Assembly: GCA_024760905.1 (NCBI GenBank) | Contig: CM045733.1 | Coordinates: 27,509,501 to 27,573,500, forward strand | Source: Plotosus lineatus | Taxonomy: Eukaryota > Chordata > Actinopteri > Siluriformes > Plotosidae | Length of the DNA stretch: 64,000 bases | Direction of reading: 5' to 3' | Shown here: in pieces, positions 21,017-32,300 of the stretch | How positions within the stretch are numbered: position 1 is the first letter of the stretch | Layout: every line of letters starts with the position of its first letter | Made by a program: the position numbers and the translations under genes | The notes under the pieces: model-generated | Told to the model about the DNA's origin: nothing | Database searches by the model: none | The model's input: only the letters and a program-made list of their open reading frames with translations

Positions 21017-22214
21017 TAGGCCCTTGACATTCTCGGGGTTCAGTTCCGAGCCCTCCCACGAATCGAGATAATCTGCGAGTTTTGTACCCGGAAGTAAAAC
21101 CCCATGTATCACCATGCGCGAATGAGCAGCCGGAAGTAAAATACTATGTATCTATTACATGCCCTAAAATATGCTTCTTAAACACATTCTATAGACAGTC
21201 TTAATCAATAATACAGTATTAATGTAGTAAAATGTAGTAATGATTAAGAAAAACTTTTCAATTTAGTGTTATATTTATTGATGATAAAATATAAACACTA
21301 TACAGCATAAGCATAAAAACACCTTTAATGCATTCTGTTTATAAACATACAGCACTGTAGTTTTCTAAAATGCCCACTAGAGGAACGTATTGTATTAGGC
21401 ATGATACGACTGAATTCAGGTATGAACTGCATGAAGTCCGAGCAGCTCGGCCACGCCCCAGCCAGAACACAAAACAGAGTTTTAGAGTGATAGCATTAGA
21501 GGCGTTACAAACCAAAGAAGCGGTGATGTTGATGTGAGTTAATCCTCTGGCGCAGAGCTGAGCGTGCTTTTGTTTATTGGGAGTAAATGAGAATAGTGAA
21601 TTCAGGTGTGTGCTACTGAGCAGCTCAGCCACGCCCCTCAGGAAGCAAACAGTTAGAGGCACAGCGCCAAAATCAAAGTCCCCCAAAACACAGACCAAAA
21701 CAAAAAAGGACATAAAAGAACCAGAAATGTAATAAATTGGATAAACAACACAATGAGAAACATGCTACACCACAGGAAATAAAATATAACACACAAACAT
21801 TTTTAACATTACCTTATGTCATTTACTGGAATAATAATTAATAAAGACTTTAATAGTGGAGTGTTTTACAACAGTTTAGACGATTATTCCTCTTCAGCAA
21901 TGACGTGACTTCAGAGGAAACTCGTTTCTTCCAGAGAAAGTCTTATTTCTTCAGAAGGGACATAGTCATTACCTTTTTCTGGTGCTTAGCAGGCATTTGA
22001 GTGACATCATAGAACTTAACTGGTAATTAAAACACACTAAAAAAGGCTTATTGCCAACTTGTGCGCAAATGAGGAAAAAGGGGCGTTACATCACCTCAAC
22101 CAATCAGCAGGAAGGAGTACAGCCATTGGCTGAATTTGAATCACTGTGAGCTGCTCAGCAGTCCGTGAATATTCGAACCATGAGTGCAAAACCCGAATAG
22201 TCAAGGGCCTACTG
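21014..22214. mobile_element. 1.2 kb TIR DNA transposon, CAGTAGGCCCTTGAC family
   Basis: Perfect 15-bp inverted ends CAGTAGGCCCTTGAC / GTCAAGGGCCTACTG between TA-rich and TG/TA-rich flanks. The interior has no convincing transposase. A one-ended relative is at 5046-5215. Confidence 0.75.
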
Positions 22215-22419
22215 TGTGTGTGTGTATATATATAAAATCTCAATTTGGTTGCCGTGCCAGAATTCTGGCATAGGTGGCAACCATGACAGCCTTTGTCATG
22301 GCTGTATACAAAGGTCAAAAAATCCGCAGTAGAGGCCCAAAGTTCTTTCTGCAGGGTGTTGTTATTGAGACACCATCTCTAGCTTGAACTCCGCCAATGT
22401 CCGATCCCAAACCCAGATG

Positions 22420-23600
22420 AGGAAGGAGGAGGGTTGTGCACAGGGTTAGCAGCCCAGCCACGTATAACTCCCAAACACTCCGGAAACCAAGTCAGGAAGC
22501 CAAAGCCAAGCAAAAAGGAGCCCAGAAGATATTGGTTGTGGAAGCAACTTTAATTGCCGCTAGCCAAACCAGACATGGAGGTCATGACAGAAATAATATT
22601 TTTCTGGGCCCCAAACACAAATTTTACATTAGTGCATGGAATGTTCGCACAATGTATGAGACAAGAAAGACAAGTCAGGTGATACAAGTCATCTTCTCCG
22701 GCAGAATGGACAATCATCACTCTAGAGGAGTACTTGCAATTAAAACGAAAAAGCACAAAAAGCTCTGATAGAATGGCATCCAACAGAGAATAATAACAGC
22801 TAGATTCTTGTCAAAATACTCAAAGATGACCATAGCGCAGTGCTATGCACCAACAAATGATGCTGAAGAGGAAACAAAGAATAGTTTGTAATAGAAAGGT
22901 ACCAGCACATGATTTGCTAATAGTCTGTGGAGATTTCAATGCTAAAGTTGGGAATGATGACAGCAACAAAGAAAGGACCATGGGAAAAGCTGGTGTGGGA
23001 AATATAAATTAAAATGGTGAACTGTTCGGCAACTTTTGTGGATTAAATGATCTTGTAATAGGAAGAACCTTATTCCACCACAAGAACCTCCACAAAATTA
23101 CATGGTACTCTCCAAACAGAAGGGACGTCAACCAAATAGACCATATAGTCATAAATGGTAGGTGGAAACACTCACTACTTGATGTCCGAGCAAAGAGAGG
23201 TGCAGACTGTGGAAATGACCATCACCTAGTAATCTGCAAGATCCGCTTGAAGCTAAAGACCCCAGGCAAGAAACACTCTGACCGGGAGGGATATAACATC
23301 CAAAAGCTCGAACAGCCTGAAATGCAACAAAAGTTCAAGTTTGAACTAAAACATCGTTATCAGCCACTGCTTGTAGCAGATGAAGTAACAAACAACACAG
23401 GCGAAGACATAGAGAATGAGTGGGCAGCAATAAAGGTCATCTATAAGGAAACATCAAAAACAGTCCTTGGAGTCAGAGACAGGAACAGAAAGGAATGGAT
23501 TAGTGAACCAACATTGGATGCGGTAATGGATAGGAAGAACATCAAACAGAAGTTATTACAGGTAAAATCTGGAAGGGTTGAAGGAAAGAATCCAGTCTCA
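22420..23600 (+). mobile_element. Non-LTR retrotransposon, AP-endonuclease fragment (second LINE lineage)
   Basis: Frames broken by stops and shifts give SAWNVRTMYETRK near 22640, CYAPTNDAEEE near 22845, VCGDFNAKVGNDDSN near 22930, TWYSPN..DVNQIDHIVING near 23100, and GADCGNDHHLV near 23205. These are the ordered motifs of the exonuclease-endonuclease-phosphatase domain of LINEs. It continues downstream to 23600 without reverse transcriptase. The sequence is unlike the RTE endonuclease at 46.3-46.7 kb. Confidence 0.7.
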
Positions 23601-23739
23601 AAACACAGAGCCATTCACAATCACACCTTGGAACATCCAATAGTGAGCCTAATTTTTATTTATTTATTTTGCTACAATGTATGAATCCCACAAGAGAAAT
23701 TATTCCTTAGAAGTGAACACACTAATCTTTTTATTAGTT

Positions 23740-24062
23740 ATGGGTTGCCACATACATCGAGGGTGTCCAGAAAGCAGTTGGGGGTTGGCTACCTTGCTCA
23801 TGGGCACTTCAGTGATGAGTGAGGAGGAAGGGAAGGGAAGGTGCAACTCACTATCCCCACCACTGCACATTTTTACTGCTGGTTTGGGAATTAAACCAGC
23901 GGCCTTTCAGTCCCTTCTGAAGTCCCAAGCTGCTTTTCTAACCATGGTCTTGCTAACCATGGTCAGTAAGACCATGGTCCTGATAATCATGGTCTTGGAA
24001 CTGTAGGAGAACACTGAAGTACCCAGAGGCCCTCCTTACTGAAGTGGACGTGTTAACCACTA
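23740..24062 (-). repeat. SINE-like interspersed repeat with CCATGGT cluster
   Basis: GTTGGCTACCTTGCTCATGG and a degenerate reversed B box are typical of a fish SINE read backwards. From 23940 a run of CCATGGT/ACCATGG palindromes follows. Confidence 0.45.
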
Positions 24063-24079
24063 CCATGGCACACCATTGT

Positions 24080-24083
24080 TTGT

Positions 24084-24147
<64 letters not shown>

Positions 24148-24148
24148 T
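24080..24148. repeat. (TG)n microsatellite
   Basis: About 65 bp of TG dinucleotide with a few CG interruptions at the left. Confidence 0.97.
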
Positions 24149-24293
24149 AAGGAGTGTCTGAATTTTTAAACTAATGCTTGCCAGGTTTTCACAGTTTGGC
24201 AAATTTGACAAAAATCAGAGTGGATTTAAAACTTGCTCAAAGCACAAATAGTTACATGATATGCAACACATTGATGAAAATTAAACATGTATT

Positions 24294-25477
24294 TTGAATC
24301 CAGGATAAATGTCATCATTTTTTCAGAGTGCAACACTGACCGATGATATCAGAGTTTTGCCGTGGAATTTCTGAAGGATGTTAATCGAGAAGTACAGAGA
24401 AGGTCAAACAGAGCTGCATTGTGCCTTTGTGGATATGGAGAAAGCATATGACAGGGTGTCGAGAGAGAAACTGTGGTATTGTATGAGGAAGTCTGGAGTG
24501 GCAGAGAAGTATGTTAGAGTGGTGCAGGACATGTATGAGACATGTAAGACAGTGGTGAGGTGTGCTGTCGGCGTGACCAACGAATTCAAGGTGGAGGTGG
24601 GAGAGCAGCACGGGTCAGCTCTGAGCCCCTTCTTGTTTGCTATGGTGATGGACAGGCTGACAGACGAGGTGAGGCAAGAATCTCCATGGACTATGATGTT
24701 TGCAGATGACATTGTGATCTGTAGTGAGAGCAGAGAACAAGTGGAGGAAAATCTAGAGAGGTGGAGGTATGCCCTGGAAAGGAGAGGAATGAAGGTTAGC
24801 CTCATAAAATCAGAATACATATGTGTGAATGACAAGGACCCAGGAGGAACGGTGATGTTACAGGGAGCAGAGATAATGAAGGTGGAGGATTTTAAGTACT
24901 TAGGCTCAACAATCCAGAGCAATGGAGAGTGTGGAAAAGAGGTGAAGAAGCGCGTGCAGGCAGGCTGGAATAGTTGGAGAAAAGTGTCCGGTGTGATGTG
25001 CGACAGGAGAGTATCAGCAAGAATGAAAGGAAAAATGTACAAGACGGTGGTGAGGCCAGCGATGTTGTATGGCTTAGAAACAGTGGCGCTGAGGAAAAGG
25101 CAGGAGGCAGAGCTGGAGGTAGCGGAGATGAAAATGTTGAGGTTCTCTCTGGGAGTAACGAGGATGGATAGGATCAGAAATGAGTACATCAGAGGGACAG
25201 CCCATGTAAGATGTTTTGGAGACAAAGTCAGAGAGGCTAGATTGAGATGGTTTGGACATGTTCAGAGGAGGGATAGTGAGTATATTGGAGGTAGGATGCT
25301 GAGGTTGGAACTACCAGGCAGAAGGCCTAGAGGAAGACCAAAGAAGAGATTTATGGATGTGGTGAAGGAAGATATGAAGGTCGTTGGAGTCAGAAAAGAA
25401 GATGCAGAGGACAGGGTGAGATGGAGGCGGATGATTTGCTGTGGCAACCCCTGAATGGAGCAGCCGAAAGGAAAAGA

Positions 25478-25482
<5 letters not shown>
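24294..25482 (+). mobile_element. RTE-clade LINE with chimeric 5' end
   Basis: An open frame of 358 codons (24378-25454) covers the reverse transcriptase from MLIEKYREGQTELHCAFVD through FADDIVICSESRE to the C-terminal RRPRGRPKKRFMDVVKED and GNP stop. The N-terminal half of the element is replaced by about 80 bp (24294-24375) not found in the other RTE copies, except at 50702-50784. The end has GAGCAGCCGAAAGG, then (TA)n. It is the least damaged reverse transcriptase frame in the window. Confidence 0.88.
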
Positions 25483-25516
<34 letters not shown>

Positions 25517-25543
25517 TTATATACTAGTATATATATATATATA

Positions 25544-26615
25544 CTTGTCCTTCTCAAAACACTAGCATATTGTGATAAAGTTCATTATTTTCTGTAATGT
25601 ACTGATAAAAATTCAACTTTCATATATTTTAGATTCATTACACACCAACTGAAATATTTCAGGTCTTTTATTGTTTTAATACTGATGATTTTGGCATACA
25701 GCTCATGAAAACCCAAAATTCCTATCTCAAAAAATTAGCATATCATGTTCAGGTAGTCTAAACGAGCTATTAACCTAATCATCTCAATCAACCAATTAAC
25801 TCTAAACACCTGCAAAAGATTCCTGAGGCTTTTAAAAACTCCCAGCCTGGTTCATTACTCAAAACCGCAATCATGGGTAAGACTGCCGACCTGACTGCTG
25901 TCCAGAAGCCCATCATTGACACGCTCAAGCAAGAGGGTAAGACACAGAAAGAAATCTCTGAGCGAATAGGCTGTTCCCAGAGTGCTGTAACAAGGCACCT
26001 CAGTGGGACATCTGTGGAAAGGAAAAAGTGAAAGAAGGGCCAATTCCAGACTTTGGGGGACCCGTGGAAGCAGTGGACTGAGTCTGGAGTAGACACATCC
26101 AGAGCCACTGTGCACAGGCGTGTGCAGTAAATGGGCTACAGGTGCCGCATTCCCCAGGTCAAGCCACTTTTGAACCAGAAACAGCGGCAGAAGCGCCTGA
26201 CCTGGGCTACAGAGAAGCAGCACTGGACTGTTGCTCAGTGGTCCAAAGTACTTTTTTTGGATGAAAGCAAATTTTGCATGTCATTCGGAAATCAAGGTGC
26301 CAGAGTATAGAGGAAGACTGGGGAGAAGGAAATGCCAAAATGCCTGAAGTCCAGTATCAAGTAGCCACAGTCAGTGATGGTCTGGGATGCCATGTCAGCT
26401 GCTGGTGTTGGTCCACTGTGTTTTATCAAGGGCAGGGTCAATGCAGCTAGCTATCAGGAGATTTTGGAGCACTTCATGCTTCCATCTGCTGAAAAGCTTT
26501 ATGGAGATGAAGATTTTCACTTTTCAGCACAACCTGGCACCTGCTCACAGTGCTAAAAATTACAGAAAATAATGAACTTTATCACAATATGCTAATTTTT
26601 TTGAGAAAGGACTAG
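25544..26615 (+). mobile_element. Tc1-type DNA transposon, decayed and internally deleted
   Basis: Inverted ends starting CTTGTCCTTCTC and CTAGTCCTTTCTC, each followed by GCATATTGTGATAAAGTTCA, flanked by TA. The transposase relic begins at ATG 25873, MGKTADLTAVQKPIIDTLKQ (paired-like helix-turn-helix), shifts frame near 26030, and retains LDESKFCMSFGNQG and VMVWDAMSAAGVGPLCFIKG. The second catalytic Asp site reads HNLAPAHSAK instead of QDLAPAH-like, and the third acidic motif is deleted up to the right end. Inactive. Confidence 0.88.
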
Positions 26616-26660
26616 TAGAAACTCGTGTATATATAATAATGTGTGTGTGTGTGTGTGTGA

Positions 26661-26880
26661 ATAAGGCTGGCCATGTCTCTCACTGTCTATGGTGAGAGGT
26701 TCATGTAAATGAACCATTGCTGACTTTGGTAAAGAGTAGGCTGGAAAGCCTTCAGTGTGTTTCTGTCCCTTGCTAAAGGGTTGTGTCAGGAAATGCATCC
26801 GATGTATAAACCGATGCCAAATCAAGCGTGCAAATCATTCGCTGTGGCGACCCCTGAAAACGGGAAAAAGTCAAAAGGAA
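26661..26880 (+). mobile_element. SINE 3' half, RTE-tailed type
   Basis: It has GGCTGGCCATGTCTCTCACT, AGGAAATGCATCCGATG and ATTCGCTGTGGCGACCCCTG. The tRNA head is missing; a (GT)n run replaces it at 26640-26660. Confidence 0.7.
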
Positions 26881-27085
26881 ATCTCTCTCTCTCTCTCTTT
26901 CATACGTGAATAACAGAGCTTATTGTTTATTTTCCTTTACTGCTTTTAAGAATCTACTTCAGTGCTGTTCAGCCATTGGTAGACAAACTATTTCTATTTT
27001 TCATTGTGTGCCAGTGATTCATTGAAAGACTGCATGAGAGTCAGCGCTCTTTCTGCCAAATCATTTGTCATTCATAGAGAAAGTA

Positions 27086-27272
27086 GTGGCAATGGTGGCC
27101 CGGAGGTATGGTGCTAGACTACTGATCCCAAGGTCAGGGGGTTGAAGCCCCACCGTGACGGAAGTGTCACTGCTGTCCCCCCAGTGTTGCTACCTATGTT
27201 ATCAAAGTCCAGCCATGTCTCTCACTGTCTATGGTGATCGGCATGTAAAGGAACCTGTGCTGACTTTTGTAA
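27086..27272 (+). mobile_element. SINE 5' half (tRNA head)
   Basis: GGCAATGGTGGCCCGGAGGT with degenerate B box GGGGTTGAAGCCCC, then CCATGTCTCTCACTGTCTAT. The 3' half is lost. Confidence 0.65.
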
Positions 27273-27575
27273 AACAAAACAAAACAAAAAAGTAGGCTTA
27301 GAATAGGTGTGTGTGTGCATGAGACCAGGCTTATTTAATATGCTTTAAGTTCTTTCTTTTTTGTCCTTGCATGACAATTTCCTGTATAAACACATCATTA
27401 ACATCTATTGATTAGAGAACACCATGCACAGATTGATGAGTAGTAGCAATGACAGCTGCCATTCTCTGCTTGTTGCATACTGATTGTAGCAAATGACAAA
27501 CCTAATAACGTTCTGTGATTTGGTATTGATAGTGGGGAAGTGCTGTGGGGTTTATTTTTGAACTTTATTGTTTGA

Positions 27576-27580
<5 letters not shown>

Positions 27581-27622
<42 letters not shown>
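27581..27622. repeat. (TA)n array
   Basis: About 42 bp of TA dinucleotide ending in a T-run. Confidence 0.96.
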
Positions 27623-27631
<9 letters not shown>

Positions 27632-28218
27632 TAAGTCATGTCACATGAAAGGAAAGCCTTCAGTCTGATATTTACTTTTAAAATATTTTTGACATTTCAA
27701 GCAATTTAATTAATACTCTTTGCATTGCGTTTTCGTAGCACCTGCAGGATTATGGACAAGTGGTTTTCTGTACTGTAATAATGCAGCAATAAAAAATGCA
27801 AACAACAAATCAACCTATCTGTATGTCCTTGCTTATATTTGCAACAGTATTCATAGTTTGTTTGTTATAATGTCCACTAATATTATTTGTGCTGTGCAGT
27901 CCTATTTTTAGAGTGCCTTATATTCAAGGTGATTAAAATACTAATCAATAGTTTGGCATGCAGCTTCTGTACTCTTTATTAAACTCTCCGGGCATGCAAG
28001 GACATAGAAACGGGGCGAGCCGAATAGCTTTAGGACTGTTGAGATTGCTATGAGATGCCCATTCCAGGTTTTTTTTATAAAATCTACTTGAAATGCCAAT
28101 AAAAGTTGCTGCCTATTTTTTGGAAGACAAAATATATTGGATATGCCCCATAAACACAGCTACCCACATAATTATACATTTATAATTAAAAATATAGAAT
28201 TTGGAATTTCAAGAGTTT

Positions 28219-28452
28219 TGTGTTTGTGTGTGTGTGTGTGTGTGTGAGAGAGCGAGAGAGAGAGAGGCAGAGATTGTGTGTGTGTGTGTGAGCGAGATTG
28301 TGAGAGACAGAGAATGTGTGTGTGTGGGTGTGTAAGAGAGATTGTGAGAGACAGCGAATGTGTGCGTGTGTGTGAGAGCGAGAGAGAGAGAGAGAGAGAG
28401 AGAGAGGCAGAGATTGTGTGTGTGTGTGAGCGAGATTGTGAGAGACAGAGAA

Positions 28453-28485
<33 letters not shown>

Positions 28486-28669
28486 TTGTGAGAGACAGCG
28501 AATGTGTGTGTGTGTGTGTGTGTGTGATTGTGAGAGAGATTGTGAGAGACAGCGAATGTGTGTGTGTGATTGTGAGAGAGATTGTGAGAGGCAAATATTG
28601 TGAGAGACAGTGATTGTGTGTGTGTTTGTGTGTAAGAGAGAGAGAAAGAGAGATTGCGAGAGACCGAGA

Positions 28670-28708
<39 letters not shown>

Positions 28709-28709
28709 T

Positions 28710-28748
<39 letters not shown>

Positions 28749-28919
28749 AGAGAGAGAATTGTGAGAGAGAGACATTGTGAGAGCGAGAGCGCGAGAGATT
28801 GTGAGAGACAGTGATTGTGTGTGTGTGTGTGTGTGTGTATGTGAGAGAGAGAGAGATTGTGTGTGTGTGTGAGAGAGAGAGAGAGCGAGCGAGAGAGACA
28901 GAGAGAGAGAGAGATTTTA

Positions 28920-28956
<37 letters not shown>

Positions 28957-28957
28957 T

Positions 28958-29045
<88 letters not shown>

Positions 29046-29046
29046 T
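28219..29046. repeat. 830-bp (GT)n/(GA)n tract
   Basis: Alternating blocks of GT and GA repeats, with recurring AGAGATTGTGAGAGACAG units. The + strand is almost free of C. Long open frames on both strands are artefacts of the dinucleotide repeats. Confidence 0.97.
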
Positions 29047-29423
29047 GTCGAGCTGGGAAACATGTCTCATTTGGCAGGCAGACAGACAAGTACAAGCAGA
29101 CGGAGTGAGCTCTTCGCCTGGAGTCTGAGCTTTCCCGACAGTGCATGATGACTGACATATGCTACTGATCGTATCTTTCCAGCAATCTCAGTGCCTCCAC
29201 CACCTCAAGCACTGAGCTCATACTTGCTATGTCTAGAACTGCTGATTATTTCCGAACACATGCATCTGTTCATCCTAGATCCAAACTACTCCATGCTGCC
29301 ATATATAAATAGAGGCTGAGGAAAAAAAAAACTGGCATAAAATGTCAAGACGCAGGATGGAATTTCAAATATTAATAATAATAAAATAAAATCTTCGAAA
29401 ATTTTCTCCTATAGTGCAAAAAG

Positions 29424-29545
29424 TTCAGTTCATATTCTGTAAGCGCTTAATCCTAATTAGGGTCGCAGGGAGGCTGGCGCCCATCCCAGTCGACTCCGGG
29501 TGAGGGCAGAGTACACCCTGGACAGCTCATCAGGCCGTCACAGGT
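29424..29545 (-). repeat. SINE 3' tail fragment, alternative tail type
   Basis: The reverse complement ends with the CCTAATTAGGATTAAGCGCTT motif region and contains GCCAGCCTCCCTGCGACC, as in the SINE at 30355. Confidence 0.7.
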
Positions 29546-30354
29546 TATTTTATGTAATAAAATGAGTTGAATTAATCACAAAATGTTTTGACACCCAAAA
29601 TGTAGGAATTTATTGTAACTGAGTGACTTGCTCAGTTTAGGGGAATTATTTACTCAGAATGATTTACTTGAGCTGGATTGAAAATACTTTGTCCACCAAA
29701 ATAGTTGTACCAGACATATAGTACCAATATTGCTCAGACTACTCTTTACTACACAATTATTATAAAAATAAATTGAAAATTAGAATTTAAAGAGCTTAGG
29801 TTCATTGGTATACAGTTCAGGAACTTCCATTTTTGTAAGGAACAGACAAACTCAGACAACACACAAACATTTATTTATTAACTACAACAAACAACAACGA
29901 CTAGACAAGATAACTGATGGTGGGATTATGGGAATGATTGTCCCAGAACAATATTAATGGTGATATAACACAGACATGTTATCAGAAGCTGTGCTGCCCA
30001 TCCCTGTTGGATGAATTGGTCTCCTGCCGAGCGTCTCTGGCATGTTCTAAAGGGAGGAGTGTCTTCATGTTTTTTGTGTTGAGCTGGGCATCTTGGCAGT
30101 GAGTTGGCTGGGTGTAAACCTCCTTTTGGTAAAGTGTCTGCTTTTTCCCATCTTTGTTGTTTGCACTGCACTTAGATTTTATGAAATGTGATGAGGACGT
30201 GTCTGGGAAGAAGTTTCATTCTTTCTTTGTGTTACTTCATGTTGTTTCCCTGTTTTTCACATCCTCTTCCTGGTGCTACTTCTTTCCTGTTCTTGTGAAA
30301 TAGCCTTTCTTGAATAGCACCTTCTTGTGAAAAAGCAAATGTATTCTGGGATGG

Positions 30355-30691
30355 GGGGCAGTGGTGGTCTAGTGGTATAGGGCGCTGGATCGTTGATCCA
30401 AAGGTTGGGGGTTCGAGTCCCACTCTCCACAAGGTTGTCAAATGTCCCTCCAGTGCAGCTAACTGGGTTATCAAAGGCCGGCCATGTCTCTCACTGTCTA
30501 TGGTGAGAGGCATGTAAAAGAACCATTGCTGACTTTCGTAAAGAGTAGCTGCAAAGCTGTCGGCGTGTTTCCGCCCTGCGATGGCCTGGCGAGCTGTCCA
30601 GGGTGTACTCTGCCCTCGCCCGAAGTTGGCTGGGATGGGTGCCAGCCTCCCCGCGACCCAAATTAGGATTAAGCGGTTACAGAAAATGATG
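30355..30691 (+). mobile_element. tRNA-derived SINE, alternative tail, with target duplication
   Basis: Flanked by ATTCTGGGATGG on both sides (30343-30354 and 30692-30703). Head GGGGCAGTGGTGGTCTAGTG, B box GGTTCGAGTCCC. From about 30570 it switches to CCTGCGATGGCCTGGCGAGC and ends GGATTAAGCGGTTACAGAAA, not the RTE tail. The intact duplication marks it as a genuine retroposed copy. Confidence 0.88.
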
Positions 30692-31017
30692 ATTCTGGGA
30701 TGGTGAATAGACAGCACTTCAGTTCAGTACTAGTCTCTGGCCAATAGCCAGCAGTTCAGACTTGAGCTGCAATTTATGATGTTTCAGATCATGGCTTGCA
30801 TGCTGTGACAATTGAAATAATACTGCTTCTTCCAGGTACACGTACATGAAAGCCGACACAAATATCACGCTCAGGGGAACACAAACTTCACTTTAATATG
30901 AATATTGTTATATTTGGCAGGTTATATAACAGGATTCTGGTTGTTTGAGTATTTTTGATTATATAAATTAGTTTATCAAATGAATACATACTTTTACCAC
31001 GCATATTAATTACATAC

Positions 31018-31321
31018 TTGTCTGCCACAGAATCATCTGATTCGCACGTTTGATTTGGCAGAGGTTTTTACGTCGGATGCCCTTCCTGTCACAACCCTTT
31101 TTAGCAAGGGACAGAAACACGCTGACGACTTTGCAGCTACTCTTTACGAACGTCAGCAATGGTTCTTTTACATGCCTCTCACCATAGACAGTGAGAGACA
31201 TGGCCCGCCTTTGATAACCCAGTTAGCTGCACTGGGGGGGACAGTGACAACCTTGTGGAGAGTGGGACTCAAACCCCCAACCTTAGGATCAGCGCCCTAT
31301 ACCACTAGACCACCACTGCCC
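31018..31321 (-). mobile_element. tRNA-derived SINE, RTE-tailed type, with 17-bp target duplication
   Basis: Flanked by GCATATTAATTACATAC at 31001-31017 and 31322-31338, perfect. On the minus strand: GGGCAGTGGTGGTCTAGTGG head, GAGTCCCACTCTCC, then AGGAAGGGCATCCGACGT and CAAATCAAACGTGCGAATCA. It is cut short in the final CTGTGGC segment. Confidence 0.9.
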
Positions 31322-31411
31322 GCATATTAATTACATACATGAGCACAATTTCACAATAGACATTATCTGGTCATACCAATACACAATCTAAGAAATAACA
31401 CCAGGATTTCC

Positions 31412-31414
<3 letters not shown>

Positions 31415-31483
<69 letters not shown>

Positions 31484-31484
31484 G
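31415..31484. repeat. (TG)n microsatellite
   Basis: About 70 bp of TG, one TTTG break. Confidence 0.97.
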
Positions 31485-31736
31485 GAGAGACAGCCACACC
31501 TTTCTAACACCTGAGTTTGCAATTTTAATAGCAGAGTTTGTTGTTATTAAATTGGTCAGTTTTCTAAAAGTTTCATTTAAATTTATTCTTTGAGTCAAAT
31601 GGGTTTGTAACTTGTTAGCTTAATCAGAAAGATGCATTCCTTTAGACTTCTGATGCGAATTTTCTGATCTTCTTAATCTGGTAATGGGTTTTTATTTAAA
31701 AAGCTGTCTTTTCCAATGTTTATGATGCATTTAGGT

Positions 31737-32300
31737 CAGTGCTTCTCAAATAATGGGGCACGCCTTGGGAGGGGCATGGTATGATGACGGGGAGGGTTAT
31801 AACCCTGGGGAACATGCTTTTCTGGAATTGTGTATGAGAATTAAGTGTAATTGCACCTCCACTCCAGTAGTTGGCATTGGCGCTCTCATTGGCACGCTAT
31901 GGTGTCATGGTTTTTCGCATGAGCAAACCAGATGATGTGCAGTGAACAACCCCTCAAGAAACAACACGGAAAAATCTCTAACAGGAATGAAGAGAAAGGT
32001 GAAGAGAGATGGAGATATTAAGACATAAGTAAGTTGAATGAGTTTAAAATTAGGATGTATTTTTTTTTTCAGGCACATTGGTGAACTTTAAATATTTTCT
32101 ATTACAGATTAAAAAACAATGTTTGAAAAATGAAGTTTTTCTTTATCGTAAGTTGAGCTATATTTCTTTCTTTTTTGTTTTTAATGTTTATAAAGATACT
32201 ATATTGTGCAGAGGTGTACTAATAATTTAATCAACAAATAATTTATATTTATAGTCACTCGCAGGGCAGTGGGGGGGGGGGGGGTAATTCAGAAGCCCTG
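31737..32300. mobile_element. hAT-like non-autonomous element, perfect 8-bp duplication
   Basis: ATTTAGGT flanks both sides (31729-31736 and 32301-32308). The left end is CAGTGCTTCTCAAATAATGG; the right end AGAAGCCCTG is its degenerate inverse. 564 bp with a poly(G) run near the right end and no transposase. Confidence 0.8.

Noticed and set aside
21339..21713. 124-codon minus-strand frame inside the 1.2 kb TIR element
   Set aside because: No transposase motifs or other similarity; likely chance.
23247..23684. 145-codon frame as an independent gene
   Set aside because: It continues the LINE endonuclease fragment and ends in simple sequence.
28219..29046. CRISPR-like array
   Set aside because: Repeats are dinucleotide blocks without unique spacers, in a vertebrate genome.
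28172..29158. Long open frames of 294 and 328 codons on the minus strand
   Set aside because: They consist of SLSLTHTH repeats caused by (GT)n/(GA)n; not genes.
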